Origin: Myxococcota bacterium | GTDB lineage: Bacteria; Myxococcota; JAJVIH01 | Assembly (NCBI GenBank): GCA_022072125.1 | Contig: JAJVIH010000001.1 | Coordinates: forward strand, 30,954 to 94,953 | DNA length: 64,000 bases | Reading direction: 5' to 3' | In this document: positions 27,367 through 36,189 of the stretch, in pieces | Numbering within the stretch: position 1 is the first letter of the stretch | Layout of the letters: the number at the start of each line of letters is the position of its first letter | Notes under the pieces: generated by a model | What the model was told of the DNA's origin: nothing | Database searches by the model: none | The model's input: the letters and a program-made list of their open reading frames with translations, nothing else | Translations under genes and position numbers: made by a program

Positions 27367-28071
27367 CTACTTCTTCTTTTTCTTCTTCGCCGGAGGAGGG
27401 TCCGCCTCCTCCATCTTCTTTATTTTCTTGTCGGTCTCTTCCTTCTTGATGTTGTCGAGCACCTCATCGGCGGTTTCGGACGCGCCGCCCGACTTGAGCT
27501 TGTTCACCGGCACGCTGCGGCCTTCCTTCTGCTCCCAATCCAGCTTTTCCGTGCCGGTATCATCAATGCCCGGCACGCTCTCATCCTTGTCGCTGGGCAA
27601 CGGGCGCTCGGGTTTCTTGACGATCTTGAGCGACATCAGCTTCTCGGCGAATTCCGTCGCCATGGATCGCACCTGATCCGGCGACGCCACGGTGTCCGGA
27701 ATCACCAGCATGTAGATTTTCCAGTTCTTCTCGATGTCCTTGAGTTTGCCGGCCTCCAGCGGGGTCAGGTCGAGCCCGGTTTCTCCCTCCGGCGGGGCGG
27801 ACAACTGGTAGACCCAGCCGGCCCCGATATTGGTGTCATAGCCATCGGCGCGGAAGGACACGTCGTCCTGTGCGAATTTGACGTTCTTGGTGAGGTAGAT
27901 GCCGTATTTCCGGAAAACATTTTCCACCACGAATTCCACCTCGGAACGGGAGACGCGGATCTCGCGGCCGTATGTATCTCCGCCGCCTTCTCCCACCCGG
28001 CAACCGGATGACATCGCCGCCGCGAACAACAGGGCAAGAATATTGGGAATGAAATACAGCTTCCGCCGCAT
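27367..28071 (-). CDS. Lipoprotein with lysine-rich tail, unknown function
   Basis: The ATG at 28071 (GGAG six bases before) starts MRRKLYFIPNILALLFAAAMSSGC, a signal peptide with lipobox. The 234-residue product then has a folded-looking part containing EVEFVVENVFRKYGIYL and KNWKIYMLVIPDTV, and a charged, probably disordered C-terminal third ending in six consecutive lysines written AAG/AAA. I do not recognise the family. A further upstream start lacks a signal peptide in the right position. It lies downstream of and co-oriented with the peptide transporters, and 85 bases before the M23 gene. Confidence 0.7.
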   Translation of the reverse strand: MRRKLYFIPNILALLFAAAMSSGCRVGEGGGDTYGREIRVSRSEVEFVVENVFRKYGIYLTKNVKFAQDDVSFRADGYDTNIGAGWVYQLSAPPEGETGLDLTPLEAGKLKDIEKNWKIYMLVIPDTVASPDQVRSMATEFAEKLMSLKIVKKPERPLPSDKDESVPGIDDTGTEKLDWEQKEGRSVPVNKLKSGGASETADEVLDNIKKEETDKKIKKMEEADPPPAKKKKKK

Positions 28072-28171
28072 GGGACGCTCCAGCAATCGGGGGTGTTTCC
28101 CGGGTGTTTCCATGGCGCGGACCCGATCCACGCCCGTATGTTCCTGATTGGACTTCCTGAGCATCATGCCA

Positions 28172-29485
28172 TCAATGCACGCCGTGCATCCAGCGGCGGA
28201 TGAAAGGAGTCGCGGCGAGCAGAATCAGGCCCGCCGCTCCCGCCGTTCCGGCGGGAATGAGAAAGAACACGGCCTTGGACATGGTTTCGTACTCCGCCGC
28301 GAACATGCCTCCCACAAAATTGGCCGCCGCGCTGGAGAACAACCATACGCCCATCAACACCGAGGCGAAGCGGACGGGAGAAAGCTTGGTCACCATGGAT
28401 AACCCGACCGGGGACAGGCACAACTCCCCCACGGTATGCAGGGAGTAAGCCCCCAATAGCCAGAACAGGGAGACCTTCGCTTTCGGACCATCCAGGAAGG
28501 TGGAGCCGAATGACAACAATACGAAGCCAAGAGACAGCAGAAGCAATCCGGAAGCCATTTTCGCCGGGGTGGGCGGCTCGCGCCCGCGTTCGGCCATTCC
28601 CACCCACATGGCCGAAAAGAAAGGCCCCAGCAAGACAATCAACACCGGATTCACCGCCTGGAACCAGGTGGTTTTGAATTCAATCCCCAGCAGGGGAATC
28701 ATCCGGTTGGTGGATTCGTCGGCGAACAGGGTCATGGAACTGCCCGCCTGCTCGAACGCGCTCCAGAAGAAGATATTGAAGAACATCAGCATCACGATGA
28801 CGAAGATGCGATGCCATTCCTCGCGGGTCAGGGGTTCGGCTTTCCGTTGTTCTCCCGCGGCCCGGGGCGGCGGCGGCAGGCCTTTTCCCTGCAGGTGGCG
28901 CTGGCCGCCCAGAAAGACCGCCAGCCCCAGCATCATGCCCACCCCCGCGGCGCCGAAGCCATAATGCCAGCCATGGACTTCACCCAAGGTGCCGCAAACC
29001 AGCGGGGCCAACGCCGCGCCGGTGTTGATGCCCATGTAGAAGATGGTGAAGGCGCCGTCGCGGCGGGGGTCATCCGCTTCATACAGCGAGCCGACGGTGG
29101 TGGAGATATTGGGCTTGAAAAATCCGTTGCCGATGATGAGCAGCGCCAGCGCCCACCAGAACCCGAGCATATGGTCCCACGCCATGATGAAGTGACCCAT
29201 CGCCATGATGACGCCGCCATACAGAATCGCCTTGCGGGCGCCCAGATAACGGTCGGCGAGATAACCGCCGATAATCGGCGTGACGTACACCAGGCCGGTG
29301 TACCATCCGTAGATTTTCCCCGCGTCCTCCTTGGTGTAGGGCATCGCCTTCACCATGTAGAGCACCAGCAGCGCCCGCATTCCGTAGTAGGAAAAGCGCT
29401 CCCACATCTCCGTGAAAAACAGGATGTACAGGCCCTTGGGATGATCAAACAGCCCGTGGTGTTTGGATACGGGTTGCGTGGACAT
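28172..29485 (-). CDS. POT-family proton-coupled peptide transporter
   Basis: Inner-membrane MFS protein, 437 residues, about 12 or more hydrophobic segments. The POT/PTR2 signature is clear near the N-terminus: FFTEMWERFSYYGMRALL (ExxERFxYYG) at about residues 24-42, then GGYLADRYLGARKAI. These residues couple proton movement to di- or tripeptide uptake. A second, more divergent member of the same family lies directly upstream with 51 bases between, so the two may share a messenger. Confidence 0.9.
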   Translation of the reverse strand: MSTQPVSKHHGLFDHPKGLYILFFTEMWERFSYYGMRALLVLYMVKAMPYTKEDAGKIYGWYTGLVYVTPIIGGYLADRYLGARKAILYGGVIMAMGHFIMAWDHMLGFWWALALLIIGNGFFKPNISTTVGSLYEADDPRRDGAFTIFYMGINTGAALAPLVCGTLGEVHGWHYGFGAAGVGMMLGLAVFLGGQRHLQGKGLPPPPRAAGEQRKAEPLTREEWHRIFVIVMLMFFNIFFWSAFEQAGSSMTLFADESTNRMIPLLGIEFKTTWFQAVNPVLIVLLGPFFSAMWVGMAERGREPPTPAKMASGLLLLSLGFVLLSFGSTFLDGPKAKVSLFWLLGAYSLHTVGELCLSPVGLSMVTKLSPVRFASVLMGVWLFSSAAANFVGGMFAAEYETMSKAVFFLIPAGTAGAAGLILLAATPFIRRWMHGVH

Positions 29486-29536
29486 GCCGGTTCACCATTT
29501 CCAGGTTGAGAGAGCCGCGCCGTGATCCGGATCTGG

Positions 29537-31012
29537 TCAGGCGTTCACGTCTTCCCAGCGTTTGGCGTAGACATTGAAGACCAGCAGCGCCCCGGCCGAC
29601 AGAAACATGGCGATCGCGAAGGGCCACCATACCTTGGCGGGGTTGTATGTATGCCAGAGTTTGAGCGTGGCTTCGACGGCGTTCATGCCGGACTTCTCCA
29701 GAAGCATCTTGAACGCGGCCACCCGGTGATCGTTGTCGGCGGGGTTGAGGTTGGCCTGGAAATTTTCGTTGAGGTAGCGAAGCGCGAGCATGGCTTTCTC
29801 CCCGTGTTCCCCATAAACATCCCCCGCCAGTTTGGCGCCGTATCCCCACCCGATGGCGTGGGGGATATTGGCGTATCCCATGTACAGGGCCTTTTTGTTG
29901 GGCGGAGCGATGACGCCCAGAAATTCGTTCATCTTGGGGCTGCACAACATTTCTCCCACCGAGAAGCACAGTATCCCCATCAGGCAGGTGATCCAGTTCA
30001 TGGATGAACCGGCCACCATCACGCCGATGCCCGAAATCACAATCCCCAGGAAGATCGAGGACAGACGGCGCATGTATTTGTTGACAAACCACGAGATATG
30101 CACCACCAGCAGGATGATCAGGGCGGGGTTGAGGTTGATCATCCATTCCTGGGCGGCTTGAGGGCCGCGGGACTGGTCCTTCGCCAGCATGAACTGGGGC
30201 AGATGGACGGCTATGGAGGAACTATCCACCCAGTCCACGATGAAGTTGGGCATCATGTCGAAAAGCTGGGTGAAACCCGCCCAGAATGCGGACATGATCA
30301 GGATGAACACGATTAGGCGCGCGTTCAGGATATTGACCGCCGTGGCGCGGATAACCTCCATGACGCCGGTGGATTTGTCCACGCCGGAGTCCACTTCCTT
30401 GTAGGTGAGCAGCCAGAAGAAGTTGAGCGAGACCAGCACCGCGCAGCCATAGAACACCGCGGCCCAGGACCAGCCATGGAGATAATGGGCCAGGGGCGGC
30501 CCCAAAAACCCGCCGACGTTGACGACCATGTAGAAGAAGCCCCAGCCGACGCCGCTGTTTTTCTCGTTCAGCGTGCGCACGAACGTGCCCTGTACGGGCG
30601 GCTTGAACACGGCGGTTCCCGATGCCAGCAGCATGCAGCCGATGAAAAACATCCCGTATTCGCGCTGTGTCGCCATCATCAGATAGCCGGCGATTTTGAG
30701 GATGATGGCGATGACGATCTGGTTTTTGTAACCGTAGCGGTCGGCGAACCCGCCGGTGAAAATCGGCAATACGGACTGAAAGAGCGCCCACCACATGAAG
30801 ATTTCACCCTTTTGCTGGGGGGTGAAATGCAACCCGCCGGGCTCGTCGGCCTGGGCGATATAAATGGGAATGACCACGCGCACGCCGTAGTAGGCGAGGC
30901 GCTCGATCATTTCCATGATGTTGGCGACCCAGAAGGGCCAGCTCAGGTTCCGGATTTGCTCCATGAACCCCAGATCATTGTTGGAAGCGGATGGCGCTCC
31001 TGCTCCAGCCAT
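29537..31012 (-). CDS. POT-like MFS transporter (divergent paralogue)
   Basis: The 491-residue membrane protein retains the ExxERxxYYG motif (EMIERLAYYGVRVV) and GGFADRYGYKNQIV, so it belongs to or near the POT family, but it is clearly different from its neighbour: it has longer loops, including a segment around DQSRGPQAAQEW and a long loop after helix 10 (GEHGEKAMLALRYLNENF). Substrate could be peptides or another solute. First gene of the pair; no convincing promoter was found in the 135-base upstream gap. Confidence 0.8.
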   Translation of the reverse strand: MAGAGAPSASNNDLGFMEQIRNLSWPFWVANIMEMIERLAYYGVRVVIPIYIAQADEPGGLHFTPQQKGEIFMWWALFQSVLPIFTGGFADRYGYKNQIVIAIILKIAGYLMMATQREYGMFFIGCMLLASGTAVFKPPVQGTFVRTLNEKNSGVGWGFFYMVVNVGGFLGPPLAHYLHGWSWAAVFYGCAVLVSLNFFWLLTYKEVDSGVDKSTGVMEVIRATAVNILNARLIVFILIMSAFWAGFTQLFDMMPNFIVDWVDSSSIAVHLPQFMLAKDQSRGPQAAQEWMINLNPALIILLVVHISWFVNKYMRRLSSIFLGIVISGIGVMVAGSSMNWITCLMGILCFSVGEMLCSPKMNEFLGVIAPPNKKALYMGYANIPHAIGWGYGAKLAGDVYGEHGEKAMLALRYLNENFQANLNPADNDHRVAAFKMLLEKSGMNAVEATLKLWHTYNPAKVWWPFAIAMFLSAGALLVFNVYAKRWEDVNA

Positions 31013-31133
31013 GAATGTTCTCCCGGGCCGGCGGCGCGAAGCCGCGCGGACGATGTTCAGACGTTAGAGGAATCGCCGGAAACCATACGACAACGGCATG
31101 ACAGGTGGCAATGGAGAGAGGTTTCCCAGGCCG

Positions 31134-31147
31134 CCGGCTACAGCCGG
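31134..31147 (-). terminator. Short GC hairpin directly after the transglutaminase-like gene
   Basis: CCGGCT and AGCCGG form a six-pair inverted repeat with a two-base centre, touching the stop codon of the upstream-read gene. There is no T tract after it on the minus strand, so termination is only a possibility. Confidence 0.25.
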
Positions 31148-32017
31148 TCATAACCCGCTGGAGCCGCCATTGCCGGGGGTGATGACGATCTTTTCCGTCA
31201 AGGTCCGTTCGGAGAAGCCCCGGAACACATTGCGCCAGGGAAGGGTATCCTGACTGTCCATGCCCACGCAGACCGGGATATGACCGCCATCAATCAGTCC
31301 GCCGCTGAGGGGGCAACATCCGATAAAACCTTCGCCGGGCGACCAGGCTTGCGCCCAACAGGCCTGGATCGCGGCGGTTTTCCCCTTGCTGGTGAGGGTG
31401 ATTTCATACCCCCGCACAAAGCGCGCCGGGTATCCCTGACGGCGCAGCACCGCCAGAAGGATGTGTACGGCCTCTTCCCGGGAGACCTTGCCGGACTTCA
31501 ACGCCTCCCCAAGCGGCCGCGCGGCCGGCGGCGTGCGCGACAGTTTCACCTGGGCGGCGATGGCCTTGCACAAGGCGGCCAGGTGGTCGCGCGGCCCCAG
31601 CGCTTTCGCGGGGGCGTGTTTTCCGGCCCAGGCCTGCAGGGCTTCATCCATGCAAACCAAGGCCGTGGCGGTGGTGAAATCCAGCAATTCGCCGTTCGCG
31701 GCGATCTCCAGTTCCTTCCACTGAGCGACGGCGCTTTTCCCCCGGCTTTTGGATGGTTTGGCGGGCGGCGTCAGTTCCACCAGCCACCTGGCCTCGATGG
31801 TCAACCCGTTGTGGCGGCGCGGGATGCTGAAATGCCAGACCATATTGCCCAGGTAATCCCGGAACGGGAAGGCCTGAAAGCGTTCGCTGCCTTCCAGTTC
31901 AAAAGAAAGGCAACGCTGGCTGTCATTGCTGGAAGGATGGAGCCGCAGTTCGAAATGGCTTTCGCTGACCGGTTCGGAATAGCTGAACTTCAGGATATGG
32001 GAACCCGCGTATTTCAT
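31148..32017 (-). CDS. Transglutaminase-like protein lacking the catalytic triad
   Basis: Third gene of the ATP-grasp / alpha-E / transglutaminase trio. The 289-residue product has the N-terminal beta domain (SHFELRLHPSSNDSQRCL) and the transglutaminase-like core. Usually the nucleophile block reads like GVCRDFAHL; here the aligned stretch is KVSREEAVHILLAVLR with no Cys. The HAW block is ACWAQAW (no His) and the FDPT block is CCPLS (no Asp). The rest (YPARFVRGY, HIPVCVGMD) follows the family closely. It is probably a pseudoenzyme with a structural or binding role. Overlaps the alpha-E gene by four bases. Confidence 0.82.
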   Translation of the reverse strand: MKYAGSHILKFSYSEPVSESHFELRLHPSSNDSQRCLSFELEGSERFQAFPFRDYLGNMVWHFSIPRRHNGLTIEARWLVELTPPAKPSKSRGKSAVAQWKELEIAANGELLDFTTATALVCMDEALQAWAGKHAPAKALGPRDHLAALCKAIAAQVKLSRTPPAARPLGEALKSGKVSREEAVHILLAVLRRQGYPARFVRGYEITLTSKGKTAAIQACWAQAWSPGEGFIGCCPLSGGLIDGGHIPVCVGMDSQDTLPWRNVFRGFSERTLTEKIVITPGNGGSSGL

Positions 32018-32979
32018 GCCCAGGTGATCGCGCTTTCCACCGGATACGCCAAGTAGACACGGTGAATGATGTCGTGGATTTGCGCATGCTGGCGGGAAAT
32101 CTGTCCCAAATAGGGGCGCAGGCCGCCGCGCAGCAATTCCGGCAGGTCGAGATAGTCGAGGGTGGAGCGGACGCGCCCGGAGATCCGCAGCAATTCCGAA
32201 CTGTTGCGCCCGCCCGCGAAACCGTTGATGGCCTCCAGCGCGCCGTGCAGGCGCTTGACCGAGAAATGCGCCGAGTGGGGGAAATGATCATCCAGCAGCA
32301 GGAATTCGATCACGTGGTCGTGGCGGGGATCGGCGCCATGGGTTTTGCAGTAGGCCTCGAAGGCGGTGAAGGATTTCAGCAGGCCAACCCATTCCAGGTA
32401 GTTTTCATGGAGGGATTCCGCCGGAGTTCCGGGGGTGAACTCTTCGTAGTAGGCGTCCAGTTGGTCCACGATCAGGATGCCCCGTTCGAGATAACGGCCG
32501 GCCTGGATAAACTGCCAGCCTTCGCCGCGCGACATGGTGCTGTCGGTGACGCCCTGGAACATGGTGGAGCCTTGGATCACTTGGCTGAAGAAGGGATAGG
32601 CGCCGGTTTCCCAGACCTCGTCGAAGCGGGAACGTTTGACCTGGAGATAGAGGCCATTGATGGTCTCCCACATCTCGGAACTGATCATCTCGCGGATTTG
32701 CCGGGCGTTCTCGCGGGCGGCGGCGATGCAACTCACCACCGACGACGGGTTGCCGGCGTTGAAGGCGAGGGTATGGGTGATGCCGCGGGCGTCATCCTCG
32801 CCTGCCTCCGGCGCGTCGGCGCGCAGGGCCTGCAACACCCGGCTCCACCGCTCCGATGGCGCGGCGGGGCTCTGATCCAGCATCAGGTTCAGGTTGACAT
32901 TGATGATGCGCGAGGTGTGTTCGGCCCGCTCCAGGTAGCGGCTCATCCAGTACAGGCTGTCGGCGACGCGCGATAACAT
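32014..32979 (-). CDS. Alpha-E domain protein (DUF403)
   Basis: All-helical 321-residue protein beginning MLSRVADSLYWMSRYLERAEHTSR, the family hallmark; it also has GRYLERGILIVDQLDAYY and SVKRLHGALEAINGF. Its biochemical role is not settled; it almost always sits between a circularly permuted ATP-grasp protein and a transglutaminase-like protein, as here, suggesting a three-part system that makes or edits a peptide or amide bond. Starts three bases after the ATP-grasp stop and overlaps the next gene. Confidence 0.93.
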   Translation of the reverse strand: MLSRVADSLYWMSRYLERAEHTSRIINVNLNLMLDQSPAAPSERWSRVLQALRADAPEAGEDDARGITHTLAFNAGNPSSVVSCIAAARENARQIREMISSEMWETINGLYLQVKRSRFDEVWETGAYPFFSQVIQGSTMFQGVTDSTMSRGEGWQFIQAGRYLERGILIVDQLDAYYEEFTPGTPAESLHENYLEWVGLLKSFTAFEAYCKTHGADPRHDHVIEFLLLDDHFPHSAHFSVKRLHGALEAINGFAGGRNSSELLRISGRVRSTLDYLDLPELLRGGLRPYLGQISRQHAQIHDIIHRVYLAYPVESAITWA

Positions 32980-32982
32980 GGC

Positions 32983-34482
32983 CTACTCCCGCAACACCCA
33001 GGTGTCCTTGCTGCCGCCGCCCTGGGATGAGTTCACCACCAGCGATCCCTTGCGCAGCGCCACACGGGTCAGGCCGCCGGGAACGATGGTGATCTTGTCC
33101 CCGCACAGGATATACGGTCGCAAATCCACATGCCGCGGCTCGATGGCGCCGTCCACGAAACAGGGAGCGGTGGAAAGGGTGATGGTCGGTTGGGCGATGT
33201 AATTGCGCGGGTCTGCTTCCACCCGGCGGCGGAATTCCTCGCGCTGCTCCGCGGTGCTGTGCGGACCAATCAGCATGCCGTATCCGCCCGATTCGCCCAC
33301 CGCCTTGACCACCAGCTTATCGAGATTGGCGAGGGTATGCTTCAACTCCTTCGGATCCGAGCACAGATAGGTATCCACGTTGTCGAGGATGGGGTCTTCG
33401 CCCAGGTAGTAGCGGATGATTTTCGGCACATAGGCGTACATCGCCTTGTCATCGGCAACCCCGGCGCCGATGGCGTTGCCAATGGCGACGCGCCCGGCGC
33501 GGTAGGCGTTGAAAAGCCCCGGCACGCCCAGCATGGAATCCGCGCGGAAGGTCAGGGGATCGAGAAAATCGTCGTCAATGCGGCGGTAAATGACATCCAC
33601 GCGCTTCAGCCCGGAGGTGGTGCGCATGTACACGGTGTTGTCGTGGGTCAGCAGATCGCGGCCCTCGACCAGTTCGATGCCCATCAACCGCGCCAGGAAG
33701 GTGTGTTCAAAATAAGCGGAGTTGTAAACGCCGGGCGTGAGCAGCACGATATTCGGATCGTGAACATGGGGAGGCGCCAGGGCGGTGAGCGCATTCAACA
33801 GGGCCTGCCCGTAATGTTCGATGGATGACACCCCGTAATTGGTGAAAACCACGGGAAAGACCCGTTTCATCACCTGCCGGTTGGTCAGCATGTAGGACAC
33901 GCCGGAAGGCACCCGCAGGTTGTCTTCCAGCACCCGGAACTCGCCGTTGGGCATGCGGATCAGGTCGGTGCCCGCCACGGTGATGTAAATGTCGCGGGGG
34001 GCCTTGACTCCCCGCATCTCCCGCCGGAAATGTTTGCATGACAGCGCCAGGTCGCGGGGCGCCGCGCCATCGCGGAAAATTTTCCCCTCGCCGTAGATAT
34101 CCCTCAGAAAAAGGTTGAGGGCGGTGATGCGCTGGGTCAGGCCTTTCTCAATGACCGCCCATTCGCTGGCGGTGATGAGGCGCGGCAGCAGATCATACGG
34201 GAAGATGCGTTCGGCTCCTTCATCCTTGCCGTAGACCGTGAAGGTGATGCCCTGGTTCAGAAAGGACAGGTCGGCGGCCTGCTGGCGGCGCGCCAGTTCC
34301 TCCGCCCCGAGTTGGCGGATGCGCTGGTGCAATTCGCGGTAATGGGTGCGCGGCGCGCCCGGGCGCTCGAACATTTCGTCGTAAGCGCCGGGAACTTCCG
34401 TGTATTGCCCGAAAGGAGCCGATGCGGCCTTGGCTGCCCCCACCATGCCCGCATCCAATTCCGGGATGACGCACCCTGTCAA
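32983..34482 (-). CDS. Circularly permuted type 2 ATP-grasp protein
   Basis: Predicted carboxylate-amine ligase of about 490 residues. Recognisable blocks include [71 protein letters not shown], and the C-terminal [16 protein letters not shown] (ATP loop) and [12 protein letters not shown]. It heads the coupled trio with the alpha-E and transglutaminase-like genes. Two starts are possible: TTG at 34482 (coordinates given) or ATG at 34446, which begins MVGAAKAAS and has GGA eight bases upstream; the latter may be the real one. The natural substrate is unknown. Confidence 0.92.
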   Translation of the reverse strand: MTGCVIPELDAGMVGAAKAASAPFGQYTEVPGAYDEMFERPGAPRTHYRELHQRIRQLGAEELARRQQAADLSFLNQGITFTVYGKDEGAERIFPYDLLPRLITASEWAVIEKGLTQRITALNLFLRDIYGEGKIFRDGAAPRDLALSCKHFRREMRGVKAPRDIYITVAGTDLIRMPNGEFRVLEDNLRVPSGVSYMLTNRQVMKRVFPVVFTNYGVSSIEHYGQALLNALTALAPPHVHDPNIVLLTPGVYNSAYFEHTFLARLMGIELVEGRDLLTHDNTVYMRTTSGLKRVDVIYRRIDDDFLDPLTFRADSMLGVPGLFNAYRAGRVAIGNAIGAGVADDKAMYAYVPKIIRYYLGEDPILDNVDTYLCSDPKELKHTLANLDKLVVKAVGESGGYGMLIGPHSTAEQREEFRRRVEADPRNYIAQPTITLSTAPCFVDGAIEPRHVDLRPYILCGDKITIVPGGLTRVALRKGSLVVNSSQGGGSKDTWVLRE

Positions 34483-34655
34483 GAAATATTTTCCCGGTAA
34501 TCTGGTGGAATATCACCCCTGCTCACTGACAGCCTGGCGTCCGGACCACTGTTTCACGGGATCGTTTTCAACAAGAAACAGGCGGATTGATGGTGGGCAG
34601 ATTGCGGCAGGCCGGGATTGTCCGGTGAAGATACCCTGCGGCGACGCATTTTGAT

Positions 34656-35222
34656 TCAAGGCGCCAAACCCAGCGGCTGGGCGGCCGCAGCGGCGGACGA
34701 AGGAGGCTGGTTGGCGCCGTCGCAGGCGCCATCCACGCCGGGGCAGATGGTGAGTTCCACCTCTCCTGAAGTTCCCAGCCGGATGGGTTGCCCGCTGGTG
34801 TCCACGGTCTGGGCGCCATAACCCAGTAATACAGAAGGTCCCTGCACGCTGGCGGCGATGGACAGATCGGCTGGATCCGCTCCTTCGGAAGTAGGTTTGA
34901 GCCTCAGCGCGTACTCATTGCCCCCGCGAAAGGGATTTTCGACCTGCAAAAAGCAGCGCCCCCGCGTGTTGTTCTCCGGGTCCGGTTCGCAATCCACCCA
35001 CAGGCTATCCTGCTGGGTTAGCGCGCGATCCGGCAGTCCGGGAACGCCCATGCCATCAGCGCCGGCCACGGTAATGTCGAGCCGCGTCACCTGGATGCCT
35101 TCGATATCCCGCAACCGGAATATCACGGTGGTTTCGCCGCCGCCGCAGGCGGTCGCGAGAACCGGCAGCGCCAGCGTGATCGCCAGAACGCCCGGGGACA
35201 AGGGAAGCAGAGGTTTCACCAT
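34656..35222 (-). CDS. Small lipoprotein of unknown function
   Basis: The ATG at 35222 starts a signal peptide with lipobox (LPVLATACGGG, Cys at about 26). The 188-residue product is predicted beta-rich (TTVIFRLRDIEGIQVTRLDITVAG), contains several Cys in DCEPDPENNTRGRCFL and ICPGVDGACDG that may form disulfides, and ends in an Ala/Pro tail. No family recognised. It follows the PEGA gene by four bases and was probably co-transcribed with it. Confidence 0.7.
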   Translation of the reverse strand: MVKPLLPLSPGVLAITLALPVLATACGGGETTVIFRLRDIEGIQVTRLDITVAGADGMGVPGLPDRALTQQDSLWVDCEPDPENNTRGRCFLQVENPFRGGNEYALRLKPTSEGADPADLSIAASVQGPSVLLGYGAQTVDTSGQPIRLGTSGEVELTICPGVDGACDGANQPPSSAAAAAQPLGLAP

Positions 35223-35226
35223 GCGC

Positions 35227-36069
35227 TCATTTCCGGATCGGCAGAGGCGCCGCGGGCCCCGCGCTGGTGGTGGACAGGATGATGACGGGGGTGGCGACGA
35301 CGGCCACGGCAACTCCGATGGCGGTCCAGAACCACCACTTTTCCGTGACGGATTCGTGCTTCAATGGTTGCAGCAGCAAATCCAGTTGAAGCGTCTGTCC
35401 TTCTTCACAGGTGATTTCCCGGCGTTCGGAGACATGATTGGGCAGACGCGCGGCTATCATGTGTTTTCCTGGCGACACCTTGCGCTCAAGGCGCAGCGGC
35501 GCGGGTCCGAGCACAACGCCATCCAGTTCAATGAGGGCGCCTGCGGGCGCGCTGTTCACCACCAGGGTGGCGTGTGGGTCGGCGGCCGGGACGAGGCTTT
35601 TCACCGCTCCGGAGACAAAGCTGTTCCAGTCCGCGCCCGCGGTGGCGGTGGAACTGGACAAACTGCGCTCGAAAGCCCGGTCATTCACGTCCAGCAACCG
35701 CAAGTCGAGCATGGTGGTTTCGCCCAGGGAGCCCAGCCCGACCAGCAGCATTTTACGAACACCCAGTTTTTCTCCCGCCTTGCGGAAGCAGGCGCTGGCC
35801 CCGGCGCAGGCGTCCAACTCTCCGGGCTGAAGGCGCGCCGCCGCCGTGGCGGGCCCCATGACATCATAGCCGCGCTCGCGGGCGCTGTCCCCGGCGACCT
35901 TCTCAATGGCGCTGACAGCCGCAGGCTCCACGCCCAGTGACTGATACACGATGACCGCCATGCGCTCCGGGTCCTTGCTCTGCGCCGCGGCGCACACCGG
36001 AGCAAGCGTCAACAACAGCGTCATGGCGAACAACCGCGCGCCATCCCCAATTTCTGAACAGAGTTTCAT
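35227..36069 (-). CDS. Exported PEGA-domain protein with C-terminal membrane anchor
   Basis: A 280-residue protein with signal peptide (LLLTLAPVCAAA), a central region DPERMAVIVYQSLGVEPAAV and RKMLLVGLGSLGETTMLDLRL resembling periplasmic curli-assembly/TolB-like folds, a PEGA domain (LVVNSAPAGALIELDGVVLG, near residues 175-195) and a C-terminal helix WFWTAIGVAVAVVATPVIIL. PEGA domains are common in Myxococcota surface or signalling proteins. Function unknown. ATG at 36069 was chosen since it gives the signal peptide. Divergent from the phosphodiesterase gene. Confidence 0.75.
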   Translation of the reverse strand: MKLCSEIGDGARLFAMTLLLTLAPVCAAAQSKDPERMAVIVYQSLGVEPAAVSAIEKVAGDSARERGYDVMGPATAAARLQPGELDACAGASACFRKAGEKLGVRKMLLVGLGSLGETTMLDLRLLDVNDRAFERSLSSSTATAGADWNSFVSGAVKSLVPAADPHATLVVNSAPAGALIELDGVVLGPAPLRLERKVSPGKHMIAARLPNHVSERREITCEEGQTLQLDLLLQPLKHESVTEKWWFWTAIGVAVAVVATPVIILSTTSAGPAAPLPIRK

Positions 36070-36128
36070 GTGGCTACGTCCCAAGATAGCGCGCGACCGC
36101 GCGGCAATCAACATGCGCCAACCGGGCT

Positions 36129-36157
36129 TTGCCTGAGGGAGTCCGGTATTTTACAGT
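36129..36157 (+). promoter_or_regulatory. Putative promoter for the phosphodiesterase lipoprotein gene
   Basis: TTGCCT at 36129-36134 and TACAGT at 36152-36157, 17 bases apart, four of six matches each. Expected transcription start is near 36164. Confidence 0.45.
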
Positions 36158-36166
36158 GCCATTCAA

Positions 36167-36178
36167 CCAATGCATTGG
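36167..36178. promoter_or_regulatory. Perfect 12-base palindrome before the phosphodiesterase gene
   Basis: CCAATGCATTGG lies between the predicted transcription start and the ribosome binding site (AAGGA). Its position fits an operator, but no regulator gene is adjacent. Confidence 0.3.
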
Positions 36179-36189
36179 AAGGATTTTCC

